Source: Candidatus Nitrosocosmicus agrestis
GTDB lineage: Archaea; Thermoproteota; Nitrososphaeria; Nitrososphaerales; Nitrososphaeraceae
Length of the DNA: 53,766 nucleotides
Assembly (NCBI RefSeq): GCF_008389435.1
Contig: NZ_VUYS01000013.1
Span: 1-53,766 of the forward strand
Reading direction: 5' to 3'
The notes under the pieces were generated by a model. That model made no database searches and was not told the origin of the DNA. It was given only the letters and a program-made list of their open reading frames with translations. Position 1 is the stretch's first letter; every line of letters begins with the position of its first letter. Shown here piece after piece: positions 26,984 through 35,128 of the stretch. The position numbers and the translations under genes are program-made.

Positions 26984-28276
26984 ATGTCTAAAGTTTCTTC
27001 TTCATATCTTTCTGTTGACCGATGCCTACATTTATTACTAAAAGGTGTCTCATTACCTATTAGGAATGAGGAAGTTCCTACTCTTCAATCGATTGGTCGA
27101 GTATTAAGTAAAGATATACTTGCAAGGTCTAACATTCCAAAATACGATACATCGCATATGGATGGGTATGCAGTAAGGTCCAAAGACATTGCGGAGGCAT
27201 CAATTAATAATCCTGTTTATTTGAAAATATCTGAGCATGAATCCGCTTTGGGGAGTATATCAAATTACCGTTTAAAAAAGACGGAGGCTATCAGGATACA
27301 TACTGGAGGAAATATGCCTAAAGGATCTGACGCTGTGATCCCTATAGAGGATACGGAAATTATAAAAAACGAACAAGGAATTAAAATAAGAAAACCATCA
27401 AAACCTGGCAATTTTGTATATTCATCAGGATCTGATATCAAAAAAGGTAGCAAAATGATTCTTAAGCATCAGACAATTTATGCACAACATGTTGGTCTTT
27501 TGGCAACTTTGCAGTTTAGCACGGTTTCAGTCTATTCAAAACCAGTGGTTTCAATTATTCCTACTGGTAATGAGCTCACTAATGATATTGAAGAAACCAA
27601 AATTAAAGCAGGTTCCGGAAAGATTGTAAATATAAACAGTCACATCCTTGCCACTTTGATAAGGGAACTAGGCGGAGACCCTATTGATATGGGAATAACT
27701 CCGGATGACTATCTAATTCTAAGAGAAAAAATAAAACATGCTTTGACTTTCTCTGATCTTTTATTGACTGTGGGTGGGACTTCTGCAGGAAAATTCGATA
27801 TTGTAAAGTCTACCATTTCTCAAATGGAACCAACCGGACTGCTAGCCAGCCGAATAAAATTGGATCGCGGTCGTGTGGCAGGACTGGGTGCCCTTGATGG
27901 TAAACCGATCATAATCTTGCCTGGTCCAATACAGGGCGCTTTGAATGCATTCTTTATCTTTGCAAGACCTCTAATTTCTTTACTGTCAGGCAAAAATCAG
28001 GCGGAACCATCTTATGTTAATGCTATTTTAACGGAAGAATGGAACTCCCGAAAAAAATTCTCTGATTTTAGAAAAATACTGTACGTCAAACTAAGCTATT
28101 CAAAATTAAAAGAAACTTTTTATGCAAAACCCATCACAGGTGATACTCAAAGCATTTCGGCGATTTCTGAATCAAATGCCTATGTTATTGTTCCAGAAAA
28201 AGTCATAGATTTATTGCCCGGTGCTAAAGTGAAGGCTATTCTGATTCCAGGATTTTCTACTTACTTTGATCTATAG
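26984..28276 (+). CDS. moeA: Molybdopterin molybdenumtransferase MoeA
   Basis: The start is at ATG 26984 (MSKVSSSYLSVDRCLHLLL); the in-frame TTG/ATG upstream add residues unlike MoeA. About 430 residues. Domains: IPKYDTSHMDGYAVRSKDI, IHTGGNMPKGSDAVIPIEDT (the catalytic Asp region), the MPT-binding MoCF domain with SIIPTGNELT and LLTVGGTSAGKFDIVKSTI, and a C-terminal beta-barrel domain. It inserts molybdate (or tungstate) into adenylylated molybdopterin. It fits the oxyanion importer encoded upstream. Confidence 0.94.
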   Translation: MSKVSSSYLSVDRCLHLLLKGVSLPIRNEEVPTLQSIGRVLSKDILARSNIPKYDTSHMDGYAVRSKDIAEASINNPVYLKISEHESALGSISNYRLKKTEAIRIHTGGNMPKGSDAVIPIEDTEIIKNEQGIKIRKPSKPGNFVYSSGSDIKKGSKMILKHQTIYAQHVGLLATLQFSTVSVYSKPVVSIIPTGNELTNDIEETKIKAGSGKIVNINSHILATLIRELGGDPIDMGITPDDYLILREKIKHALTFSDLLLTVGGTSAGKFDIVKSTISQMEPTGLLASRIKLDRGRVAGLGALDGKPIIILPGPIQGALNAFFIFARPLISLLSGKNQAEPSYVNAILTEEWNSRKKFSDFRKILYVKLSYSKLKETFYAKPITGDTQSISAISESNAYVIVPEKVIDLLPGAKVKAILIPGFSTYFDL

Positions 28277-28293
28277 ATCTGAATACCAGTTCA

Positions 28294-29214
28294 TTACTTA
28301 TGGTGATTGTCTCCAGAGATCATTCTGAAAATATGCACTATTCCTGGGAATAACGCATTTAGTGATTGAGTAACTGCAGTATAACTGCCGGGCATGTTTA
28401 TTATTAGTGTATTTCCTCTTATTCCTGCCATGCCTCTTGAAAGCATTGATAGCGGTGTCCTTTTCTGCCCATATCCTCTTAGATTTTCTACAATTCCATT
28501 CAACTCTTTCTCTAAAATGTTGCTTGTGGCTTCTGGGGTGACATCTCGTGGCCCGACACCTGTTCCTCCGGTAGTGATCACAATGTTTACTTTTTTGTCA
28601 TCAGTCATTTTCAATAGTTCGTTTGTTATGATTTCTTTATCATCTGGTAGTATTTTATATTCAACAATTCTAAAACCTTGATTTTTTAATACCTCTATTA
28701 ATAACTTTCCAGACTTGTCTTCTTCTATCGTCCTTGAATCGCTTATTGTTAGTACTGCTGCGGAAACTTCTAGAGGTTGTTTCTCTTTAAAGTCTCCTAA
28801 ACCTCCGTGTTTTTCTAACAGTTTTATCGATTCTATTGTTACCGATGAGTCTAGCGGTTTTAGTATATCGTATACTGACAAAGCCGCAATGGATACTCCA
28901 GTCAGGGCTTCCATTTCAACACCTGTATTCCATATGCCCTTTACATTTACTGTTATTGTTATGCAAGTCCTTTCTATACGTGTATTCACTTTTATGCTGT
29001 CAATGGGTATCGGGTGACAATAAGGAATTAGATCCGGGGTTTTTTTTGCGCCCATAGTCCCTGAGATCCTTGCCATTTCATGTATGTTCCCTTTTGGCGA
29101 GCTTCCGTCTCTTATCAAAGAATATGTTTCTTCACCAAATCTTAACACTCCCTCGGCAGTTGCTGTTCTCAATGAAACTGGTTTGTCCCCTACATCTATC
29201 ATTCCAGCAGGCAT
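28294..29214 (-). CDS. MoaC-MoaB (MogA-like) fusion protein
   Basis: About 306 residues from ATG 29214 (MPAGMIDVGDKPVSLRTA); ATG 29202 is also possible, TTG 29226 less so. Residues 1-150 are MoaC: KTPDLIPYCHPIPIDSIKVN and the signature GVEMEALTGVSIAALSVYD. Residues about 155-306 are MoaB/MogA: VSAAVLTISDSR, ITTGGTGVGPRDVTPEA and the end motif LIINMPGSYTAV. MoaC completes cPMP formation after MoaA; MoaB adenylylates molybdopterin for MoeA. The gene converges on moeA with a 17-bp gap. An IS copy sits 44 bp upstream of the start. Confidence 0.93.
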   Translation of the reverse strand: MPAGMIDVGDKPVSLRTATAEGVLRFGEETYSLIRDGSSPKGNIHEMARISGTMGAKKTPDLIPYCHPIPIDSIKVNTRIERTCITITVNVKGIWNTGVEMEALTGVSIAALSVYDILKPLDSSVTIESIKLLEKHGGLGDFKEKQPLEVSAAVLTISDSRTIEEDKSGKLLIEVLKNQGFRIVEYKILPDDKEIITNELLKMTDDKKVNIVITTGGTGVGPRDVTPEATSNILEKELNGIVENLRGYGQKRTPLSMLSRGMAGIRGNTLIINMPGSYTAVTQSLNALFPGIVHIFRMISGDNHHK

Positions 29215-29257
29215 TTTACAATACAATAGAGTCTTTGGTATTTAAGATTAGGATAAT

Positions 29258-29265
29258 GCCTACTC
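29258..29265. repeat. Target-site duplication GCCTACTC, left copy (IS copy A)
   Basis: Identical to 29943-29950 on the other side of the element. Confidence 0.9.
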
Positions 29266-29942
29266 GGCTCTGTTCACTTAATATGTTTTATTTCATTGTT
29301 ATGATAATCTACAAAGAGCCGCAGCCAATTCCGTACATGCTTTAACTTGCAATTCTTTAGTCTACAAGGAAAGTAGTCATCAAAACTTTCCGTTCTGTCT
29401 TTTATGTATTGCATCTTTCTTTCAATCAGACTTTTCTCCAGAAAGGAATGAATGTGATGATCGAGATTTAAGAATCTACAGGCCATTGGATACCAAGTAC
29501 CTCCATCAGTCGAAACGGGATGAATTTCATGAATCTTGACTAAACCTGAAATGAATCTTTCAGCTACAAACATGTTTCTTTCTTTAGATTTATTAGCAAA
29601 AGAAGTGCGAGAATTTGCCTGTTTTCGGGTTCAGTTGCAACCCAGAGCCAGACAAACTCTGATCCCACCTTCAACATGGTCTCATCTATGATATACTCTA
29701 GAACTCTTCTTCTAGTTGACTTCAGCTTTTGAGGCTTGTACTTTTGAATCCAATTCCAAATGGAAACGTGATTTCTCTTGTATATATCTGAGATAATCTT
29801 TCCGAGGCTTTCCTTAAGGATAGACCTGAAAAGTACAAATGCAACCCATAATATACATACTTTGAAGGCGTTCTGTTTCTAGTAAGCATAAAAGAAATGG
29901 AATGCTTTCAAGCTATAGGCTTATCGTTAACTGAACAGAGCC
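29266..29942 (-). mobile_element. IS6-type insertion sequence, copy A (677 bp)
   Basis: The ends are inverted GGCTCTGTTCA (left at 29266, right reading GAACAGAGCC to 29942). They are flanked by a perfect 8-bp duplication GCCTACTC (29258-29265, 29943-29950), the length typical of the IS6 family. The transposase is on the minus strand and frameshifted. The element separates the moaC-moaB fusion gene from the molybdoenzyme gene. A second copy is at 43156. Confidence 0.9.
29274..29889 (-). pseudogene. IS6-type transposase, copy A, two frame breaks
   Basis: It begins MLTRNRTPSKYVYYGLHLYF (ATG 29889). A 2-nt insertion near the SQIY segment shifts the frame, which resumes as WNWIQKYKPQKLK and YIIDETMLKVGSEFVWLWV. 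A 1-nt deletion before KERNMFVAERF (relative to copy B) breaks it again. The final 99 residues contain VSTDGGTWYPMACRF and LIERKMQYIKDRTESFDD. The DDE residues are Asp in IDETMLK, Asp in STDGG and Glu in LIERK. Probably inactive unless complemented in trans. Confidence 0.85.
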
Positions 29943-29950
29943 GCCTACTC
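29943..29950. repeat. Target-site duplication GCCTACTC, right copy (IS copy A)
   Basis: Perfect match to 29258-29265. Confidence 0.9.
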
Positions 29951-30179
29951 GATTGTACATATATATATAATCAAGAGGTAAGCAATCAAACCTTTTAAAT
30001 TTGAGGTTTAATACTATAGTAGCAGATTTGCCATAAAAGAACAAGAATATTGATTTTATATGATTCAATCTTACTGCAATCTATTGAATTACGAGTAGAG
30101 GAAGTACAGGTACAAGTACAAATAAAATTGGGATTGGATTTGGAAAAATCCTTAAATAATCTTGTCCTATTGATTTATA

Positions 30180-31889
30180 GTGGTCCAAAAAGCCAAAACC
30201 AATCTTTATTTGGTATTTTTTATATTTGGTCTTGTAGCTGGAATTTCATGTACAGTACTAGGTATTTTTCTACGGATAAATTATGATGGAATATTTCTCC
30301 CCCAGTTGGCCGCCCAGGGGCTCATTTCAAATACATCTGGTGAAATTGAATCACAGGCCGTACTTACTCTAGGACCCTTAGCCAAATACTCTACATTTAT
30401 TGGAGCTACTTTTGTCAATATATTGATTTATGGCGTGTTTGGTATACTTCTTGGAAAATTTTTTCAAAGAATTAAACAGAGTAACTTGGGAATCCGCTTC
30501 ATATTATCAACTTTAATTCCATATATCTTTATGCTGGCTATTGCAGTTGTATTGCTGATAATTAGCACCACGCCAGGACAATCAATATTGTATCCTACAG
30601 TTAAAAGTATTGCTTTATTTTTGTTACCTCATATGATATTTGGACTTGTTTTTGTACTTTTGTTAGGTAATAAAGGCCGGAGGGGAGTGGTGTCTCAACT
30701 CCAGTCAAAAGAGTATGATTTGACGCCGCCTGACAAGAAACCAACACCAACAATTCCAATCAGAGATACAGATTACAATAAAAGAGATATGATTAAAGCT
30801 CTGCTCATATCAGTTGTAGCAATTCCACTCATTTACCTTGGATTTAATCGTTTAATTTCAGGAAGCGAACAGAAAACTCAACCATCTGCATCTAGTTCAT
30901 CGAACACTGTAATACGGCAAATATTGCAATCAAAATCTAAACCCGCAGGTTTTGAGAATCCTCTTTTAACTCCGCTTGTGGATGCAGAAATTACACCTAC
31001 TTATCTCTTTTATCGAATCGATATTAATACGGTAGTTCCTAACGTGGATGTTACAACCTGGTCTCTAACTTTAAAGGGCTTGGTCGATGCACCAATGACG
31101 TTTAATTACGATCAGATTAAGAAAATGGAGTCGGTAGAACAGTTTGCTACATTAGCATGTATAAGTAACAAACTTGGAGGTAATCTCATAAGCACGGCCT
31201 TGTGGAAAGGTGTAAGACTCAAAGACCTACTTGTTAAAACTGGGGTTAAACCAAATGTCAAATATATCGTATTTAGATGCTCCGATGGCTACGACGTTGG
31301 CATACCTATTGAAAGTGGTATGCTTGATGGAACAATACTAGCTTACGATATGAATAAATCTCCACTTACTAGTGAACATGGTTATCCACTAAGGGCCATA
31401 GTACCTGGATTTTATGGAATGATGAATCCAAAATGGATTTTAGAAATTGAATTGGTAGATAAAACATATGAAGGTTTTTGGCAAAGGAAGGGATGGACAA
31501 ACAATGGTATTGGCGCCATAAATTCAACTATAGTATTTCCTGGGAATCAACCTATTGATGATCGATTTCCGCATTCGGTTACTTCTAATGCGTTTCCTCC
31601 AGGAAAGAATATTCCTATTGCCGGAATCGCATTTGCCGGTGACCGTGGCATAGCAAAAGTGGAGGTGAGTGTTGACGGGGGGAAAACCTGGAAAACTGCT
31701 GTTGTTAAAGATCCATTGTCTCAATATACTTGGGTATTATGGACCACTGGGTTCGTTGCTCCTGATAAAGGTAGTTATGAAATTGTTGTAAGAGCGACTG
31801 ATAAGACAGGTGAGGTACAAACTTCAACATTAGTAGATCCATATCCAAACGGGGCACAAGGGTATAACCGCGTCGATCTAACAGTATAG
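30180..31889 (+). CDS. Membrane-anchored sulfite-oxidase-family molybdoenzyme
   Basis: 569 residues, GTG start at 30180. Residues 1-165 contain four membrane helices (for example YLVFFIFGLVAGISCTVLGI and FILSTLIPYIFMLAIAVVLL). A fifth hydrophobic segment follows a basic KR motif (YNKRDMIKALLISVVAIPLI, about 200-225) and resembles a Tat-type signal. Residues about 280-440 are the molybdopterin domain, with the Mo-binding Cys in FATLACISNKLGGN, then DGYDVGIPIESGMLDGTILA and HGYPLRAIVPGFYGMMNPKW. Residues about 460-569 are the Ig-like dimer domain (KVEVSVDGGKTWKTAVV). It probably acts on the outer face of the membrane. The substrate is unknown, and no heme or flavin domain is attached. It sits among cofactor genes and next to tatC. 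Confidence 0.9.
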   Translation: MVQKAKTNLYLVFFIFGLVAGISCTVLGIFLRINYDGIFLPQLAAQGLISNTSGEIESQAVLTLGPLAKYSTFIGATFVNILIYGVFGILLGKFFQRIKQSNLGIRFILSTLIPYIFMLAIAVVLLIISTTPGQSILYPTVKSIALFLLPHMIFGLVFVLLLGNKGRRGVVSQLQSKEYDLTPPDKKPTPTIPIRDTDYNKRDMIKALLISVVAIPLIYLGFNRLISGSEQKTQPSASSSSNTVIRQILQSKSKPAGFENPLLTPLVDAEITPTYLFYRIDINTVVPNVDVTTWSLTLKGLVDAPMTFNYDQIKKMESVEQFATLACISNKLGGNLISTALWKGVRLKDLLVKTGVKPNVKYIVFRCSDGYDVGIPIESGMLDGTILAYDMNKSPLTSEHGYPLRAIVPGFYGMMNPKWILEIELVDKTYEGFWQRKGWTNNGIGAINSTIVFPGNQPIDDRFPHSVTSNAFPPGKNIPIAGIAFAGDRGIAKVEVSVDGGKTWKTAVVKDPLSQYTWVLWTTGFVAPDKGSYEIVVRATDKTGEVQTSTLVDPYPNGAQGYNRVDLTV

Positions 31890-32081
31890 ATCAGATCTCT
31901 TGTTTTTTTCTGAAATATTTGATACCAAACCTATGAGATTGTAATGCGATATATTTTATTTATCCTATTCAGGTCTTTCTAGCTGAAATTCCACTATAAC
32001 GTCGACTGGATTTAGTTACAATTGTTTTCCTTCCTTTGTAATTGATAGCAATTTATCCATGAACGTTCTTCTATCGGGTTT

Positions 32082-33077
32082 TTATCCTCCAATCGAATAC
32101 ATGTCATTCATATTCGGTACCAGGGACTGGTTTCTGATGATTCTTACTATGCCTTCCGGTTTTTGTCTTATACACTTTTGAATATATTCGTATATTTCAT
32201 TGTCTGATTTACTGTTATCTAAAAGACATTTTAAATCGTGGTTCCTGTTATCAAACAAACATCCATATAATTTTCCATCGGCAGTGACCCTAATTCTATC
32301 ACAACTTTGACAAAAAGGCTCAGTTATAGATGGTATAAATCCTATAACTCCTATACAATCTTTAAATGTGTATAGTCTTGCCGGATCGGCAGCATCATTC
32401 TTCAAGTCAAATAATCTACCAAATTCCTTACTTATTTTGTCCATCATTTCCTTTTTACTTACAACCAGATCTTTTGACCAAATACCTGTTCCATCTAAGG
32501 GCATAAATTCAATAAACTTTACAGGACAACCTGTGTCTCGTGAGAACTTTACAAAGTCTAAAATCTCGTCATCATTCCATCCTCTCATAATTACTGTATT
32601 TATTTTGACAACTATCTTTTCTTTAATGGCCGCCATGATCGCTTCTCTTACTGTTGATACGCCATCTACACCACTTATCTTTTTGAATCGGGTGCGGTCG
32701 AAAGTATCAAGACTTATGTTAATACTATTTAAACCTGAATTTTTCAAACTGGTAATCTTGTCTTTGAGGAGCAATCCGTTCGTAGTCATACTTAAGGAAC
32801 GAATATGATCGATATTGGACAAGCCTTTTACGAGAGTTTCTATGTCTTTCCGAATGAGGGGTTCGCCTCCAGTAATTTTTAGTTTTTCAATTCCAAATAA
32901 GGTAAAAACTTTTACGATTTGAATCATTTGTTCGTAACTTAGAAGGTTTTTTTGGCTTAACCATTCTGTATTATTATCTGGCATACAATAAACACATCTC
33001 ATATTGCATCTATCAGTAACCGAAATTCTGAGCTTTTTAGCAACCCTTCCAAAACTGTCCTTCAGTGGATCGTTCAT
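32082..33077 (-). CDS. moaA: GTP 3',8-cyclase MoaA
   Basis: 331 residues. The radical-SAM cluster motif is C-x3-C-x2-C in TDRCNMRCVYCMPDN (Cys 24, 28, 31). KLKITGGEPLIRKDIE is the SAM-binding GGEP. The second cluster is FCQSCDRIRVTADGKLYGCL. The C-terminus ends MYSIGG, the conserved GG tail. It makes the first cyclic intermediate of molybdopterin from GTP. Divergent from tatC with a 180-bp shared promoter region. Confidence 0.95.
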   Translation of the reverse strand: MNDPLKDSFGRVAKKLRISVTDRCNMRCVYCMPDNNTEWLSQKNLLSYEQMIQIVKVFTLFGIEKLKITGGEPLIRKDIETLVKGLSNIDHIRSLSMTTNGLLLKDKITSLKNSGLNSINISLDTFDRTRFKKISGVDGVSTVREAIMAAIKEKIVVKINTVIMRGWNDDEILDFVKFSRDTGCPVKFIEFMPLDGTGIWSKDLVVSKKEMMDKISKEFGRLFDLKNDAADPARLYTFKDCIGVIGFIPSITEPFCQSCDRIRVTADGKLYGCLFDNRNHDLKCLLDNSKSDNEIYEYIQKCIRQKPEGIVRIIRNQSLVPNMNDMYSIGG

Positions 33078-33257
33078 TTTTATACTATTCCTATTTAACC
33101 TTGTTTGAAAATCTCATTTGATGTATATAGATATTTATTTATGCTAGCCAGGAATATGGAATTCTTATAACAATCGGTTCACACTTGCTCTTTATCTTGG
33201 ATATGGCGAAGGGGGTAAATATTCATTTCAGCTGACGAGCGCCCTTTTATCAAAGTA

Positions 33258-34043
33258 TTGAAGGAAATTAGATCACGAGTAATTAGGATTTTCATAGTCA
33301 TGGCTGTAATAATGATAACATGCCTAACATTGGGAGTTATTTTTGTAGATGTCAATGGTTTGAAGGTGCCAATATTATTTCCTAACTCTTTTGACAATAT
33401 TTCAGTTCAAATTATCCTTTTACTCAATAACGATATTATTCCAAATAACGTTAATTTGATCCAAACCACTCCAGGACAAGCCTTTACAGCTCAAATGTAT
33501 GTGGCAATAATAGTGGGATTTCTTGGTTCACTTCCAATAATCTTTCGTGAATTTATGGCTTTTTTGAATCCTGCTTTGCTTCATAATGAAAGATTGGTGA
33601 TCAAACGAACTATTATTCCTGCAGTTACTTTATTTGTTTTGGGATGTTTGTTTGCATATTTTGTTGCAATTCCGTACACTCTCGAATTCTTGTACAAGTA
33701 CGGGCAGGCAATGGATGTCCTTTCATTTTTTGATGTTACTTCTTTTATAATGTTTGTTTTAAACTTTCTAATAATTTTTGGCTTATCATTTGAGTTACCT
33801 CTGATTATGTGGGCAACTTCCAAATCAAATTTGGTTACTATTAATTTTTGGAAACAAAACATGAAATATATTATTATTTTGATAGTAATACTAGGTGCAT
33901 TCATAACTCCGGATGGTGGCGGAATCACTATGTGGTTTATATCTGGACCATTAATTGTATTATATGTACTGGGATTGATAATTATCGAAAATAACTCTAA
34001 AAGCAATTTCACAGTCAAACGGGTCCAATCAACTCGACCATAG
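33258..34043 (+). CDS. tatC: Sec-independent translocase TatC
   Basis: About 261 residues, six helices. Family landmarks: KEIRSRVIRIFIVMAVIMI, the periplasmic loop GQAFTAQMYVAIIVGFLGSL, FREFMAFLNPALLHNERLVI, GLSFELPLIMW and GAFITPDGGG. The annotated TTG start gives a very short N-terminus. The frame is open upstream as ISADERPFIKVL, which matches the cytosolic TatC N-terminus, so translation may begin at a non-standard codon (for example ATT) near 33225 or there is an indel. No tatA gene lies in the window. It probably exports the folded molybdoenzyme domain. Confidence 0.92.
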   Translation: MKEIRSRVIRIFIVMAVIMITCLTLGVIFVDVNGLKVPILFPNSFDNISVQIILLLNNDIIPNNVNLIQTTPGQAFTAQMYVAIIVGFLGSLPIIFREFMAFLNPALLHNERLVIKRTIIPAVTLFVLGCLFAYFVAIPYTLEFLYKYGQAMDVLSFFDVTSFIMFVLNFLIIFGLSFELPLIMWATSKSNLVTINFWKQNMKYIIILIVILGAFITPDGGGITMWFISGPLIVLYVLGLIIIENNSKSNFTVKRVQSTRP

Positions 34044-34166
34044 TTTTTTACATTTATTAAAATATGCCAATATAATAAAAAAGAAAAGAAAACATAATCA
34101 ATTTAGGGAATGAAAGATAATACATAGAGTTAGAAGGCTTAGGAGAAAAGGAGGGTGGGTAATTAG

Positions 34167-34826
34167 ATGATGAATGTCATATCGGTAAATATAGGCTTAC
34201 CGAGAGATGTTTCTTTTAATAATCAAACAATAACTACAGGAATTTTTAAAACTTCAATAAATAAAAAACTTAAGGTCACGAAACTAAACCTTGAAGGCGA
34301 TGCCCAGGCCGATTTGTCAGTGCATGGAGGATTTGATAAAGCCGTCTATGCATATCCTGTTGAACATTATCCTTATTGGAAGAAGGTTTTTCCAGATAAG
34401 AAGTTATCTCATGGTATGTTTGGTGAAAATCTTACAACGCAGGGTCTTTTTGAGGACTCGGTAAATATCGGAGATGTCTACGAAATAGGGACTACCCGTC
34501 TTATTGTTACCCAGCCTAGGATGCCGTGTTATAAATTGGGGATAAAATTTGGCAGGATGGATATCATTGAGAAATTTATCCATAGTAAAAAACCCGGAAT
34601 CTATTTTAGAGTGCTTCGAGAGGGTGAGTTAGAAGCCGGTAATGAAATCAGATTAATAAAGAGTGATGTAAATAAAGTTAAAGTAAATGATATTGTGTGG
34701 TTGTATGTCAACGAGCCCATGAACTCAAATGAAAAAAAACTCTTAGAAAAAACTGCCAAACTTAAATATCTTCCAACCGGCTGGAAAACCCATTTTCAAA
34801 ATAAATTAAACAATTCCAACTTGTAA
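34167..34826 (+). CDS. MOSC-domain protein (YiiM-like)
   Basis: 219 residues. The MOSC core is present: LEGDAQADLSVHGGFDKAVY, SHGMFGENLTTQGL, and the conserved Cys in VTQPRMPCYKLGIKFGR. A C-terminal 3-alpha-type region follows. YiiM-type MOSC enzymes bind molybdopterin cofactor and reduce N-hydroxylated substrates. Preceded by a purine-rich stretch (GGAGAAAAGGAGGGTGGG). Closes the cofactor island. Confidence 0.9.
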   Translation: MMNVISVNIGLPRDVSFNNQTITTGIFKTSINKKLKVTKLNLEGDAQADLSVHGGFDKAVYAYPVEHYPYWKKVFPDKKLSHGMFGENLTTQGLFEDSVNIGDVYEIGTTRLIVTQPRMPCYKLGIKFGRMDIIEKFIHSKKPGIYFRVLREGELEAGNEIRLIKSDVNKVKVNDIVWLYVNEPMNSNEKKLLEKTAKLKYLPTGWKTHFQNKLNNSNL

Positions 34827-35128
34827 ACTAATGAGATATCAACAATTGCCTATCCAATCTATCTCTATTCTAGAATTAAACTTTTTTGCAAAGAAAATGT
34901 GATTTAAATCTTGTTACTAATATTCTGCATGATAATATAATATTAGTAACAGACGTAATTGTCCGTGTTGGTGATTTTTATTTCAATTCCATATTAAATT
35001 TACAGTTTCTTGTCTAATTTAATGGTCATTCTAATTGAGCCTTGCAAAATCCCATAAATTATTCCCAATAGAATGACTTTTTGTCAACTTTATGATATTT
35101 GTGTGTTTTTACTCTGCATTAACAGTAT
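34827..35128. other. AT-rich spacer
   Basis: About 300 bp between convergent genes. Nothing recognised. Confidence 0.5.
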
